From Uranotaenia lowii (Eukaryota; Arthropoda; Insecta; Diptera; Culicidae), in the NCBI RefSeq assembly GCF_029784155.1, contig NC_073692.1:370183160-370247159 (forward strand): a DNA stretch of 64,000 bases, written 5' to 3'. This document shows positions 1-10,993 of this stretch, one piece after another (position 1 is the first letter of the stretch; every line of letters begins with the position of its first letter). Made by a program: the position numbers and the translations under genes. The notes under the pieces are model-generated. The model saw nothing but the letters and a program-made list of their open reading frames with translations. It made no database searches and was not told the origin of the DNA.

Positions 1-1
1 C

Positions 2-3000
2 ATCTCCGGGTTGATCACCATTGTATCTGTGTACATACACCCGCAAGCCAACATATCGCAGACTCAGTTTGAAAATTTTTTATCAACCGTTCCGAAACCG
101 TGCATCATTGGAGGAGACTTTAACGCAAAACATCACCTATGGGGAAGCGAGCATGGAAACATACGTGGAGACCGTCTTCATCAAGCCATCGAAACATCTC
201 ATCTCGTCATTCTCAACAACGGTCAGCCAACTAGGTTTGATGTAAACCGGTCGTGGGGCGCAATTGATATCACGCTGGTTTCTTCGAGCCTTAGTTTGTG
301 CTTCGACTGGGAGGTTTTGGATTCACCAAATGGAAGCGATCATTTTCCGATAGTTTTTCATTCGAGTACTACATGCGCGATGAAATTCTACTCTGGAATC
401 AATGTTCGGAAAATCGACTGGGAACGTTTTGCCGGAAGCCTCGAGGAATCATTCGTCGAAAATGGAGAACCGGATAGCTTTGATGTCTTCTTTGAACTGA
501 TTTGGCAAGCACTGCGCAGATCCTGCCCATCAGTAAACTCGAACCACACCCGCCGAATACCGCAACCCTATTGGGACGAAGAGCTAACAGAAGCGAAGAA
601 AGCCACCAGAGTTGCTTTCCGCGCTTGGAAACGAGAGCTGTCAACCGAAGCTTACGAAGGGTACGCTAATACAGAACGAAGGTTCAGAAATTTGGTACGA
701 GAGAAGAAGAGGAAAAGTTGGCAACATTTTTGTGATAGCTGTGATAGTTCTACGTCCCTCACAACCTTATGGAGGATGGCCAGAAGGTTTAAAGGGCGCG
801 GAGAGCCATCAAAAAACATCAGAATTTCGGACAATTTGGCCAACGATGTTTTGGACAAGTTGGCTCCCTCATCTGCCAAAAATCCACCCCCGGTTTTTCT
901 ACAATGTTCTTGTTGCTCTCAAACTGGTTTTCCATTCTCAGTATCGGATATTCAAGCTGTTTTGAAAACCGGTAAAGATTCGGCTCCTGGTTTGGATGGT
1001 GTTCCATATTCCGTCATAAATCGTCTCCCATGGGCGGCGCTTAGTCAGTTGCGAAAAATCTATTGCCAAATTTTTGCTTCAGGAAAAATTCCGGAAAGCT
1101 GGAAAACCTATAAAATTGTACCGATTCCTAAAAATGGCCATGATCCGATTTCTCCTTCTGCTGTTCGTCCAATCGCGTTAGCTTCATGTTTTCGCAAAGT
1201 GTATGAACTCATAATCAAAGATCGACTAGAACATTTCATCGAAAACAACAACCTGTTCCCTTCAGCTATCAACGGTTTTAGGAAAGGACGAGGAACAATG
1301 GATGCGTTGTTTCCACTGATTAACGAAGCTTCCTTAGCTTTGAAAAGAAGAGAGCATGTGGTGATATGTAGCCTCGATATCAAAGCCGCCTACGACAACG
1401 TGGAAATTAATGTTCTGGTCCGCGAATTACGCTCATTAACAGTCCCTGAATGTCTAGTAAAAAGTATCTTCCATCTGTTTGAAGAAAGGAATTTGTGCAT
1501 TTCGAGTGGATTAGATTCAATATCTAGGACAACGTGGAAAGGCCTTCCTCAGGGATCTCCACTAAGTCCGTTATGCTTTAATGTTGTGATCAGTGGATTG
1601 ATCAACAGTGTCCCTCCTGATGTGATAACCGTAAATTACGCCGATGACACAACAATTGCTGTAAGAGGAACCTCACTGGAGCATAGTTGCGAATCTCTCC
1701 AAAGGGCAGTGGATATAGTTGTGGAAAATATTTTCGACCTTGGGTTAGAACTTTCGCCGACGAAATGTAAGTGCCTCCTGATCTCGACACAACAATGCGA
1801 TAATCCTCCAGAAATAAACATCGGCGGTTGCACTTTGGAATACGTCAGATCCCTGAGGTTACTCGGCATGTACCTCACACGAAATCTGTCGTGGTCGTGT
1901 CATATTAGAGAGGTACAGAAACGTACAGCTCCGTATCTTAACTTTTTACGAAGCATATCGGGCCAGTTATGGGGAGCACATCCAGCAGCAATGTTAGTTA
2001 TTTTTAAGTCATGTGTGAGATCAATATTGGAATACGGTTCCATATTTATGACGGAGTTAACACAAAAAGAAGCCATTATTTTGGATAGACTACAATGGGC
2101 AGGAATTCGAATCTGTTTGGGCTCCACAAAAACCACCCACACAGGTTCACTCGAAGTGATGGCTGGTATTATTCCGCTGCAACAAAGAAGAGAACTTGCG
2201 GTCATGCGTTTTGTAAATAAAAGAGCATCACTCCTTTCTTGGCATCGACAATATTCCAGACCGATCTTGGACGGTGGCTTAGTGGCTACGGGAATACACC
2301 GCGCAACAAGAATGCTAAACGAATTCATTCCACTTGAACAGCCTCTAAATAATCTCCCATGCTACATGTTCAACCGTGAAGTTGTAAGAACAAAAATATC
2401 CATTGATCTCACTGTTAAACGGTTATGTTTAGAACACCAGAACTCATCGGCAGCTGATTTGGTGTCAAACTATCTCTTGGAAGTGTATGCCAACGCGAAA
2501 ATCTTGGCAACTGACGGGTCGAAAGATATACACGGCACAGGTTATGCTGTGGTAAATAACTTTGGAACACCTGCAGAAGGAATCAAACTCGACAGTAAAG
2601 CATCCGTTTATATGGCAGAGCTTCTGGCAATCAGGCATGCTGCGAAAATGATCGTAAGTCTTCCTGTTGCTCAGTATATTATTCTAACCGATAGTTTGAG
2701 TTGTCTCACGAGCCTGCAAAAAATCAACATCAATCAAAAATATCCCGTTGCTTGGTACGATGTAAAAGAATCCATTCTTGAAGGTCAAAGAATGGGGTAC
2801 GAGATCCATCTGATATGGGTTCCGTCTCACAGAGGTATTCCAATGAACGAGTTGGCAGATCAAGAGGCGAAAAGTGCGTGCATCAATGGTGGTACAGCAG
2901 ATTATATTTTAACATCATTCGACATCCAGTTTCCGATTCGGCGTACAACAATGCACAAATGGCAAGCAAAATGGAATTCAGGAACTAAAGGACGTTTCTG

Positions 3001-3352
3001 TCACAGCATCATCTCTAACGTTTCGCTCCAACCATGGTTTAGTAGCTTGGATCTCAACCGCAGACAAATTGTAATCCTTTCCAAATTAATATCAAATCAT
3101 TCACGACTCCCTGCTCATCTCACTAGGAATGGTATCCTATTGGATGCAACGTGCAGTTGTGGCGAATCCATCGCAGATCCTGATCACATTATCTTCGCAT
3201 GCAGCAGATTTGAAAATATTCGTAGACCTATTTGGCGAATTTTAATGAAAAAAGGAATTCCACCCGATATACATTTGATACTGAAAAAGAAAGACATTGA
3301 ATTATATAAAACGATAGCTAATTTTGTAATTGAATGTGAATTAGACATGTAA
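2..3352 (+). CDS. LINE ORF2 polyprotein: AP endonuclease, reverse transcriptase, RNase H (5' partial)
   Basis: The frame is open from base 2, so the true start is outside the window. The first codon after the edge that could be taken as a start is TTG, not ATG. Visible domains: an endonuclease/exonuclease/phosphatase fold with GGDFNAKHHLWGS (about residues 35-47) and the catalytic SDHFPI (about 109-114); a reverse transcriptase with SAPGLDGVPY, LPQGSPLSP and the YADD catalytic box near base 1640; and an RNase H with ATDGSK, an AELLAI glutamate, TDS and the terminal D of NELADQEAK. A cysteine/histidine cluster (CSCGE ... DHIIFAC) closes the protein, as in I-like elements. No internal stop or frameshift is seen over 1,100 codons and the catalytic residues are present, so this copy could be young. 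It would make target-primed cDNA in the nucleus. Confidence 0.92.
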   Translation: MSGLITIVSVYIHPQANISQTQFENFLSTVPKPCIIGGDFNAKHHLWGSEHGNIRGDRLHQAIETSHLVILNNGQPTRFDVNRSWGAIDITLVSSSLSLCFDWEVLDSPNGSDHFPIVFHSSTTCAMKFYSGINVRKIDWERFAGSLEESFVENGEPDSFDVFFELIWQALRRSCPSVNSNHTRRIPQPYWDEELTEAKKATRVAFRAWKRELSTEAYEGYANTERRFRNLVREKKRKSWQHFCDSCDSSTSLTTLWRMARRFKGRGEPSKNIRISDNLANDVLDKLAPSSAKNPPPVFLQCSCCSQTGFPFSVSDIQAVLKTGKDSAPGLDGVPYSVINRLPWAALSQLRKIYCQIFASGKIPESWKTYKIVPIPKNGHDPISPSAVRPIALASCFRKVYELIIKDRLEHFIENNNLFPSAINGFRKGRGTMDALFPLINEASLALKRREHVVICSLDIKAAYDNVEINVLVRELRSLTVPECLVKSIFHLFEERNLCISSGLDSISRTTWKGLPQGSPLSPLCFNVVISGLINSVPPDVITVNYADDTTIAVRGTSLEHSCESLQRAVDIVVENIFDLGLELSPTKCKCLLISTQQCDNPPEINIGGCTLEYVRSLRLLGMYLTRNLSWSCHIREVQKRTAPYLNFLRSISGQLWGAHPAAMLVIFKSCVRSILEYGSIFMTELTQKEAIILDRLQWAGIRICLGSTKTTHTGSLEVMAGIIPLQQRRELAVMRFVNKRASLLSWHRQYSRPILDGGLVATGIHRATRMLNEFIPLEQPLNNLPCYMFNREVVRTKISIDLTVKRLCLEHQNSSAADLVSNYLLEVYANAKILATDGSKDIHGTGYAVVNNFGTPAEGIKLDSKASVYMAELLAIRHAAKMIVSLPVAQYIILTDSLSCLTSLQKININQKYPVAWYDVKESILEGQRMGYEIHLIWVPSHRGIPMNELADQEAKSACINGGTADYILTSFDIQFPIRRTTMHKWQAKWNSGTKGRFCHSIISNVSLQPWFSSLDLNRRQIVILSKLISNHSRLPAHLTRNGILLDATCSCGESIADPDHIIFACSRFENIRRPIWRILMKKGIPPDIHLILKKKDIELYKTIANFVIECELDM

Positions 3353-3427
3353 GTAGAACAGTAATCAACACTTGGCCGGTTATGTAATAGAGGTAAAGCC
3401 AATAAAAAATTAAAAAAAAAAAAAAAA
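2..3427 (+). mobile_element. Non-LTR retrotransposon, 3' part with APE, RT and RNase H (I/Outcast/Loner-like)
   Basis: This is the 3' portion of a LINE cut by the window edge; its 5' end lies outside. One open frame (2-3352) carries the domains in order. Downstream are a short 3'UTR, an AATAAA at about 3401 and a poly(A) run at 3412-3427 that marks the 3' end. No target duplication can be tested because the left end is missing. Presence of a C-terminal RNase H domain is typical of the I, Outcast, Loner and LOA-type clades; the exact clade is inference. The element probably lies in a COPB2 intron, in the opposite orientation to that gene. Confidence 0.9.
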
Positions 3428-4340
3428 CAAGTATTAAAGATAAAAAATACGTTTAGTTTTCAGTTACCTATAGCTGTACAAAAAAGGCATAGTAAAACTA
3501 CTAGATCCGTGGTTTAAATGAACAACAGACAACCATATTTTTGAGTCAATATGTTTTGTTGTTTAAAATACTTTACGCATAGCTATTTTACCATGTGCTC
3601 AATTTGGCTGCGCATAGTAAGTTCGACTGCTTTTTAGTAAAATTGTCAATGAAATGATGCATTGTTTTTCTTCGTGCCTAGTAAAATTGATATGTTCCAT
3701 GATGAAACTAGTACCTATGTGTTATGATAATGATTAGTATGCGCGAGGAGCTTGATTTGAATAGTAAAATTACTATGTATGTTTGTTTGTTTATTTGCAT
3801 GCATGCATCATAACATAATTAAAAACATTAAAATTCACACTTCCGACACACGTCGGTCAATGTTAATGTGTTCTCCCTATGCTCTCGAAAGATTTTCAAA
3901 GTTATGAAACTTGAAAGCAGCTCAAAATTTGTTTGTTTACTCACGGCTTTGATGATTGTTGATCCTCAATCAGTATACACAACAAGAATGTTTACCATAT
4001 AGTAAAATTATCATACGCAATTATGTTTTTGAGTCAAGTATATTTTGTTCTTAAAGTACCATGTGTGAAGTATTTTGTTGATATAGATTGGTGCCACAAT
4101 GTCTAAATTACTATGCTAACGCTAGTTGTAATAGATATTATGATGAAATTATCATGACCATAGTATTTTCGACAACGAGCATTGAGAGTTATCGAAAATT
4201 ACCAGGTACATAGTAATTGCAATAATGTTTCATGCGCACTTTTACAAAATTGATGTTATATTTTGCGTGGTTGAAAAAACTATGGCGCAGAAATGGTTAA
4301 ATAATCATGACAAGGTCTTTTAAATAGCCACACAATTTTT
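3428..4340. other. AT-rich non-coding stretch with recurring AGTAAAATTA motif
   Basis: No credible coding region. The motif TAGTAAAATT(A/G) recurs at about 3488, 3637, 3680, 3764, 4003 and 4122, often as the palindromic form ATAGTAAAATTACTATG. The right boundary ends in CACAATTTTTTTCCGTGTAG, a sequence style common at mosquito MITE termini, but no matching left end was found. Probably intronic DNA of COPB2 carrying an old, decayed repeat. Confidence 0.4.
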
Positions 4341-5345
4341 TTCCGTGTAGGCGTTCCCCAAGGAAGCAATTTAGGACCATTACTGTTTCTGATTTACGTT
4401 AACGATTTACCCAATCTTCCTCTATGTGGAACCCCAAGGCTCTGCAGATGATACGGTACTCGAATATTATAATCATGATGTGGAAACCACAATATCGGAA
4501 ATGAGATACGATCTCAATGTTATACATAAATTTCTTCAAAACAACCTTCTCACACTGAACGCCGCCAGATCTAAATTTATAATCTTTAGTGGAATGAAAA
4601 CTAAGCTATCATCACATTCATCTTTGATTCACAAGAATAACGTTATAGAAGAAGTTTCTAGCTTCAAATACCTAGGTTTTTGCATAGATAATCGGTTATC
4701 ATGGAAACCACACATACTAAACCTTGTAAAGAATTGTGCTCCTGTATGTGGTATCATCCGTAAGTTTTCAGATATTATGCCAATGCATGTTCTGCCAAAA
4801 CTGTATTATAGTTTTGTGCACAGTCGGTATACATAAGCCAGAAGTGCCTGGGGACATACCAATATTACTAATTTATCGGCGCTAAAAGTCCAACAAAATA
4901 GATGCATAAAAGCTCTCTCGTCTAGAATTATATAAAATGCCAGAACACAACATTCTACCGATAAATTGTTTACGAAATTTACAAACTTACGTAATAATGC
5001 ACAGAATTGTACGCACCAAGGACATTCATCACAACTTTAATGTAGAATATGTAACACATAGCCATAATATCCGGCATGGCGATAGATTATTTGTTGAAAA
5101 CGCTCATACAAGAATTGTGAGAGGAAGATTAGCTACAATAGGTCCAACAATGTACAATCGCCTGAGTAGAGACATTCGTAATACTCAAAATATAACCATA
5201 TTCAAAATTCGTGTGAAGCAATATTTAAAAAATAATTTGGAGCTATTAATGTAAGCAACCTAATGTAAGTAACATAAAACTAAGTTCTTTTTTTTTTTAT
5301 ACGGGATTTTCATCCTCTGGGATGATTCTTCCCTAATAAAACTGA
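4341..5345 (+). pseudogene. Decayed 5'-truncated LINE fragment (RT domain to 3' end)
   Basis: The segment starts in the middle of a reverse transcriptase (GVPQGSNLGPLLFLIYVNDL, about 4351-4410), then changes frame near 4436-4442 just before ADDTV, part of the catalytic box. The frame 4426-4836 continues with thumb-type sequence (FKYLGFCIDNRLSW). A stop near 4836 interrupts it, and the last part resumes at about 4937-5254. The order and the C-terminal style are those of jockey/CR1-like LINEs. After the stop comes a T-run, a short stem-loop (TCATCC TCTG GGATGA at about 5311-5326) and AATAAA near 5335. At least two disabling changes, so inactive. It lies in probable COPB2 intron sequence. Confidence 0.8.
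5288..5345 (+). repeat. LINE 3'-terminal stem-loop and tail
   Basis: A poly(T) run is followed by GGGATTTTCATCC, a 4-nt loop and GGATGATTCTTCCCT, then AATAAAACTGAATTCAATTC. The inner arms TCATCC/GGATGA pair perfectly. A close relative occurs in reverse orientation at about 47584-47635, which supports this as a conserved 3'-end structure of one LINE family, plausibly the reverse transcriptase recognition site. Confidence 0.6.
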
Positions 5346-6477
5346 ATTCAATTCTTTGTAAACTATAAGTGAAAGCTTTTAGAGGAACGTAAGTTCATTA
5401 AGGTTCCTTTGTTTATATCTACCATCAAATAAAATCTAAATCTTGCTAAAAAAAAACAGATTAGTGTTAATCAGTAACACAGTCCTCTGATTAGTGTGTA
5501 AGGTGTGTATTGAATAAATATTCGGAATGCAATATCAATCAAGATTTAAATTTAGTATTCTATTATCATCAAACCAAGTATTTAAATCATTTTTCATTGC
5601 TTGAAATTCCAAGTCGAAAAATTTAATGGAGATTCGTTTTTACTTCCAATTTTCAACATTTATGAGAAAAAATTATAAAAGAAATAAAAAAACGAACAGA
5701 AAAATTTATGTTACTTAAGCATCTATATTTATTTACTCTGAAAACGCATATATCGAATGTAAAAATTAGTTTAAAGATTAGAAACAATATGCTTCAATTA
5801 TTTAGGTCAACTGAAAGTTTTAAATGGTTTTTTTTTGTAAGAATACAGTCTATGACACTATATTCAATGTAGCTGTGAATCAGAATTCAATGAATATTTG
5901 TACTGCTCTAATATTTTAAGTTCAGAACCTAAATTTCATATTTTGAAAAATATTCCATTAAAAATTTAAAAGATGATCACATTAGCCAGAGTAGATAATC
6001 AAATGCACTTCAGGCTACATATAATGAAAAACATAATATAGGATAGAAATTTGGTGTAAAATAAGCAAAATCTAGAAAATTTTTTGAATAAAAAATGATG
6101 ATTCAATATAACCCATTCTATGAGCGCTTATTGAATGAGCTCTTAAAATCGTGATTCGAATGATCAATAATAGTTCTGCAATCATTATTGACAAAGAAGT
6201 ATCGAACCCTTCAATGGACTAAAAAATAATGCTTGAATACAAAAAAAAAACTACTTATCTCGTTTCATGAATATAAATCATCATTTACTTTCTGCCTACA
6301 TTGTCAATACTTTTGAAAATTTTAAAATTCAGACGCTCAAAAAAGTTTGTCAGGTCAGCTAATATAACTTAAAGATCAAGTGACCCCAGGATTCAATGGG
6401 CCTCACTCTCCCCTATTCATATGTTTGCAACACAGGTGGTGCGTTTACAGAACAGTTAAAATGTAAAATAGACTTAC
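5346..6477. other. AT-rich probable COPB2 intron 2 sequence
   Basis: No coding region, RNA gene or recognisable element was found. The stretch begins downstream of the minus-strand 5' splice site at 6477/6476 (GTAAGT), so it is most likely the beginning of the next COPB2 intron. The next coding exon, expected to begin with residues following the conserved NNVALG, is not found between here and base 1. Confidence 0.5.
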
Positions 6478-7340
6478 CCCAAGGCCACATTGTTGGTACC
6501 ACGCATGCATGCGATCGTCCACACCCGCTCGAAGCCATAGTTCAGCGAAGTCTCTAACCGATAGGTACCGGAGTGCCATATCCGGATGGTTCCGTCTTCG
6601 GATCCGGTCAGCACGATCGGCAGCTCCGGATGGAAGGAAACGGCCGAAACGTTCTGTGCGTGACCTTCCAGCGTTTGGACGCAGGTTTTGTTCTGATAGT
6701 CCCAGATTTTCACCAACCGATCGTCGGCGCCGGAAATCAGATACGGCTTATCGCCACCGTGATAGTAATCCACACAGTTGACGCCCTTCTCGTGGCCATC
6801 GAGGGTGAAGTTAGGCACATTCGAACCCAGCTGCCACACCTTAACGGTTCGATCCAGCGAAGCACTGGCGAATGTGTTGTTGTCCTTCGGGTTGAACACG
6901 ATCTGCATCACGTAGTGGGTGTGACCCTCGAAGACCCTCTGCATGGACCACATCTTTTCCCAGTTCCACAGTTTGATCAGCATATCGTCACTGCTGGTCA
7001 GAATCAGCGATTGTGTCGGATGGACCGCTATACAGCGGACGTAATCGGTGTGTGCCTCGAACGAGTGAACCTTCTCCAGGGTGTTGTAGTTGAAGACGCG
7101 CACCTGCATGTCATCCGATCCGGTGATGATCCAGTTCTTGCGGGCCACAAACCGGGCGCAGCGCACCGGCAGATCGCACACTTCGAAATCCTTTACCAGC
7201 TGCTGGTTTTCGTAGTTCATCACGTGCACATGGCCGTTGTACAGGGCACACAGCATCCATGGCTCGGACGGATGAAGATCCACCGATTTGACCCGATCCG
7301 AGCGGGATGTGAGCCGCCTCTTAATGTCTAACCGGAGTGG
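6478..7340 (-). CDS. COPB2: Coatomer subunit beta' (COPB2), WD40-coding exon, partial gene
   Basis: The exon encodes the N-terminal seven-bladed WD40 propeller of the COPI coat subunit that binds dilysine cargo signals during Golgi-to-ER retrieval. It begins with [19 protein letters not shown] and runs to NNVALG. Hallmarks include the WD-type ends VRVFNY, IKLWNW, VKVWQL, VKIWDY and IRIWHS, and the highly conserved DGHEKGVNC and [17 protein letters not shown]. The reading frame is open up to a GTG that is not a eukaryotic start; instead a 3' splice site (TTTCGCGTGCAG) directly precedes CCA at 7340, matching the family's M-P-L-R start after a spliced ATG. The exon ends at 6478 in phase 2 before GTAAGT. 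Its length is 863 bp. Remaining exons (roughly two thirds of the roughly 900-residue protein) lie off the left edge. Codon use is GC-rich against AT-rich surroundings. Confidence 0.96.
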
Positions 7341-8941
7341 CTGCACGCGAAACAGGAATAGTTGTTAGGATGTTATTAGATTGGAACAAGAGATTGTCGG
7401 GTGTGATTCGGGACAGATAGCTGCCAAGAGTTTGGGTGTGGTCTATTGAATAAACCTGCTTATTCTCAGTATTTTATCGCATTGTTTGTCTATATAAACT
7501 TTACATCATACATGGTTAAAAAAAAACTCTACAAGTTGTTATAAAAATTCATATGATCCACGAGCTCATCCACGCCACTGATTTGTGATTGAACCTACCA
7601 TTTTGATTCATCAACATCGATATCTACGAAAAAATTAGCGTTTCTTTGAAGTTGATTTGGCTGTAGAAATAGTTCAAAATAAGCTTTTAAAATCATCAAG
7701 AGATTTATAATTTCCAAAATCGAGACCAAATTTTACACATTATCATCACAAGTCATATTCGGCGCTTACAATAACAAAATAAAAATTCAAATCAGAAAAT
7801 AGAACAGGTGGGACATAAATGTGTTCTATCTAATTATGTTATCGAAATGAACCATCTCAACTTGGCATAAAAAACGGGATTATTTTTGGATTTTAACACA
7901 GAAAATTATGAAAAGATTCCAAATTGTTAGCTTTTTTTTTAACTTAGGTAATAATGACTACTATTGTTTCCCTGAGCGCCGCTACAAGTTCCGAGCATTC
8001 GACATCTGTTTTTCTCATCCAAATTTCAAATTGCAACGCAATTTTACCATCTCAGAAAATAGATCAATTTACAAATTCGTCTTCCGACGGACTTTTCCAT
8101 CGAATGGGAATAAATTTCGTCTTCATGCCGACGGTCCGCTGGAACATTTTCCGAGCTGAGCCACCTTCAACTGTGTATCGTTGCTTCCTACACGTCACAA
8201 GCAGAATGTTGGCATGCATTTGATGACTCAGATTAGTTTCGAAATTTCAAAATATAAAACATGGACAGTTTTATGCCTAGTTGCTTAAAGTAAATATGAT
8301 ATCGCTGCACAATTAAAGTTTCCACGAATCGATCAGCAATGTGAAACACCTTCGCAATTTGGTCATGGACACAGATTTAAAGCGAAAAAGGATTTCAACA
8401 GCACCACCGCTATTCCAGCTGTTCCGATTCCGGGGAGGAACCCCGGGCTGGTGCCATTTTTAACATTCTTCAAGCGTCGAGACAATTTTCTCCATCCGAT
8501 TAAACTCCAGTCGCTTCCACTTGGCTTATCACAGTCGTCAACATCATTTGCCATTCATTCCATTTTGCTCCGCTGCTGGATGTTCCCTTCATTCGCGTTT
8601 TGTTCTTGTTCTTCTAGCTGCAGTAGCGAATCCGTGACATTACCGGAACTTGTTTTTTCACGGAAAATTTCAAATACAGGTATTCCGGATACTCCCAAAT
8701 CGGTTCCCATAATGGAAAGCTTCATTCCGTCGCAATTGCCCTATAATTCCGAATCCCTAGGATTCGATTTCTTGAAAGAGCCGAAAAAAAAAATCTTCCA
8801 GCACGACATTCTTCTTTCTCCATGGAAAAGTTTGTTCACGTTCGGAGGAGGAAAAAATTTCATCACCAATCACACACCCATCAAAATCCACAGATTTTCA
8901 CGACCCCGGCAGTAAATTCACCAACCCAAATCGATACTAAC
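7341..8941 (-). other. COPB2: Probable COPB2 intron 1
   Basis: If the ATG at 8942-8944 is the true start, this is a 1,601-bp intron, with GTTAGT at its 5' end (8941 downward) and TTTCGCGTGCAG at its 3' end. The right half (about 8360-8940) is less AT-rich but shows no conserved coding sequence. Alternative ATG-GT pairs exist at about 7601 (CAAAATGGTAGGT) and 8049 (GAGATGGTAAAA). Confidence 0.5.
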
Positions 8942-9300
8942 CATTTTGCACTAATGTTTCCCACGGAATTGCACTATTTAACAACGAAATTTCACCGTAA
9001 AAACGCAAAAATCCGAACCATTTAGCAGAGACCGACCGATGGAGTAAAACACAAAACCGAAACCGATGAGACGTGGCTCGAAATGATTTTCCAACCCAGC
9101 AGCAGAAGCAGCCCGAAAGCCAGCAGCCAGACAGGGAGAGCGAAAACGTCAAAAGTGCAAACACGGGGAGCAATGTATGTGGGGTGACGTTTTCGATTGG
9201 GAGAGGTTCAGCAAAAGTGGTTTGTGAGGTGGTGTGCTTTCCGTTTTGGGGACCGACTTCACAAGTAGAGGCGCTGCAAGCGGTTGAAAGATAAACTTTT
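8942..9300 (-). promoter_or_regulatory. COPB2: Probable COPB2 start codon, 5'UTR and promoter region
   Basis: On the minus strand, ATG at 8944-8942 sits in a good insect context (GTGCAAAATG) and is followed at once by a possible donor GTTAGT. This would give a first coding exon holding only the initiator Met, joining in frame to CCA-CTC at 7340. Upstream to about 9300 the sequence is GC-richer and repeat-free, as expected for a housekeeping promoter, and contains a TCGGTCGGTC-type candidate initiator at about 9030-9045. No TATA box was identified. The start assignment is inference; a cDNA would settle it. Confidence 0.5.
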
Positions 9301-9950
9301 GCTTTGGAGTTGGAAATTTTTATCAATAAATTCAATTAAGTTTGCTGCAAAAAGAAAACAAAATAATAATTATTTAAATAACGACAAAAATCGGAAATCT
9401 GTATTAGGAATTTATAATTCAGGAATTTAATTTGCGGAAACAGAACAGAGATGAAGATTTGAAAAAAAATTTCTAAGTTCAGATATTATAAATTCAAGTC
9501 AGAAAAAAAAATTTTTGAATTAAGATTCAGACATCCAGACATTCAGACAGGGCTCAAAATTTTGTGCTTGCATGGAATATAGAATATCGATTATGAAATC
9601 ATAAATTCTGAATTTGGAATATTATTGTCAAAAAATTTATTTTAGAATTCTGATTCCAGAATTCTAGATTCTGATTTATGAATGAATTCCAGATTTTGGA
9701 TTCAGACCACAGATGTTCAGACTTCGAAGTCTCGAATAGTGAAATTTATGTATTCTGAATTTTAATATTAAGAATTATGCATCTAAAATTCCGAAATAAA
9801 AAATGAAGAATGAAATGAAGAATACAGAAATCAAATAAAGAATCAGTTCAGAAAATGAAATTCATAATTTCGATTTCTGAAAACAAAATTGAGAATTCAG
9901 AATTCAGATTCTGATTTTTTTCAGAGATGTGATGTCGAAACTCGGAATTC
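9301..9950. other. AT-rich flank with degenerate satellite-like words
   Basis: No gene. From about 9480 the sequence is rich in AATTC, GAATTC and CAGATT words (for example at 9520-9560 and 9640-9720), resembling decayed units of the 12-bp array that follows. It reads as the eroded edge of that satellite. Confidence 0.5.
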
Positions 9951-10993
9951 ATAATCCACCATTCAGAATTAACAATTCTGAATTCAGTTTCGATCAAATT
10001 CAGGATTCAGATTCAGAATTCAGATTCAGAATTAGGATTCAGAATTCAGATTCAGAATTCAGATTCAGATTCAGAATTCAGATTCAGAATTCAGAATTCA
10101 GAATTCAGATTCAGAATTCAGATTCAGAATTCAGATTCAGAATTCAGATTCAGAATTCAGATTCAGAATTCAGATTCAGAATTCAGATTCAGAATTCAGA
10201 TTCAGAATTCAGATTCAGAATTCAGATTCAGAATTCAGATTCAGAATTCAGATTCAGAATTCAGATTCAGAATTCAGATTCAGAATTCAGATTCAGAATT
10301 CAGATTCAGAATTCAGATTCAGAATTCAGATTCAGAATTCAGATTCAGAATTCAGATTCAGAATTCAGATTCAGAATTCAGATTCAGAATTCAGATTCAG
10401 AATTCAGATTCAGAATTCAGATTAAGAATTCAGATTCAGAATTCAGATTCAGAATTCAGATTCAGAATTCAGATTCAGATTCAGAATTCAGATTCAGAAT
10501 TCAGAATTCAGAATTCAGAATTCAGATTCAGAATTCAGATTCAGAATTCAGATTCAGAATTCAGATTCAGAATTCAGATTCAGAATTCAGATTCAGAATT
10601 CAGATTCAGAATTCAGATTCAGAATTCAGATTCAGAATTCAGATTCAGAATTCAGATTCAGAATTCAGATTCAGAATTCAGATTCAGAATTCAGATTCAG
10701 AATTCAGATTCAGAATTCAGATTCAGAATTCAGATTCAGAATTCAGATTCACAATTCAGATTCAGAAATCAGATTCAGAATTCAGATTCAGAATTCAGAT
10801 TCAGAATTCAGATTCAGAATTCAGATTCAGAATTCAGATTCAGAATTCAGATTCAGAATTCAGATTCAGAATTCAGATTCAGAATTCAGATTCAGAATTC
10901 AGATTCAGAATTCAGATTCAGAATTCAGATTCAGAATTCAAAATTCAGATTCAGAATTCTAAATTCAGATTCAGATTCAGAATCCAGATTCAG
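9951..10993. repeat. 12-bp tandem repeat (GATTCAGAATTC)n
   Basis: About 1.04 kb of near-perfect 12-bp units GATTCAGAATTC, interrupted by occasional 6-bp phase changes (extra GATTCA or GAATTC half-units, for example at 10064-10100 and 10470-10520). Each unit contains an EcoRI-type palindrome GAATTC. Because 12 is a multiple of 3 and the units lack in-frame stops, long open frames (FRFRIQIQNSDSE-type) arise; these are not genes. Confidence 0.97.

Noticed and set aside
6573..7331. 252-codon plus-strand open frame
   Set aside because: Antisense shadow of the COPB2 exon, whose minus-strand product is clearly conserved.
8937..9335. 132-codon minus-strand frame upstream of COPB2
   Set aside because: More likely 5'UTR and promoter; it runs into the proposed ATG and donor and has a low-complexity Cys/Ser/Leu composition.
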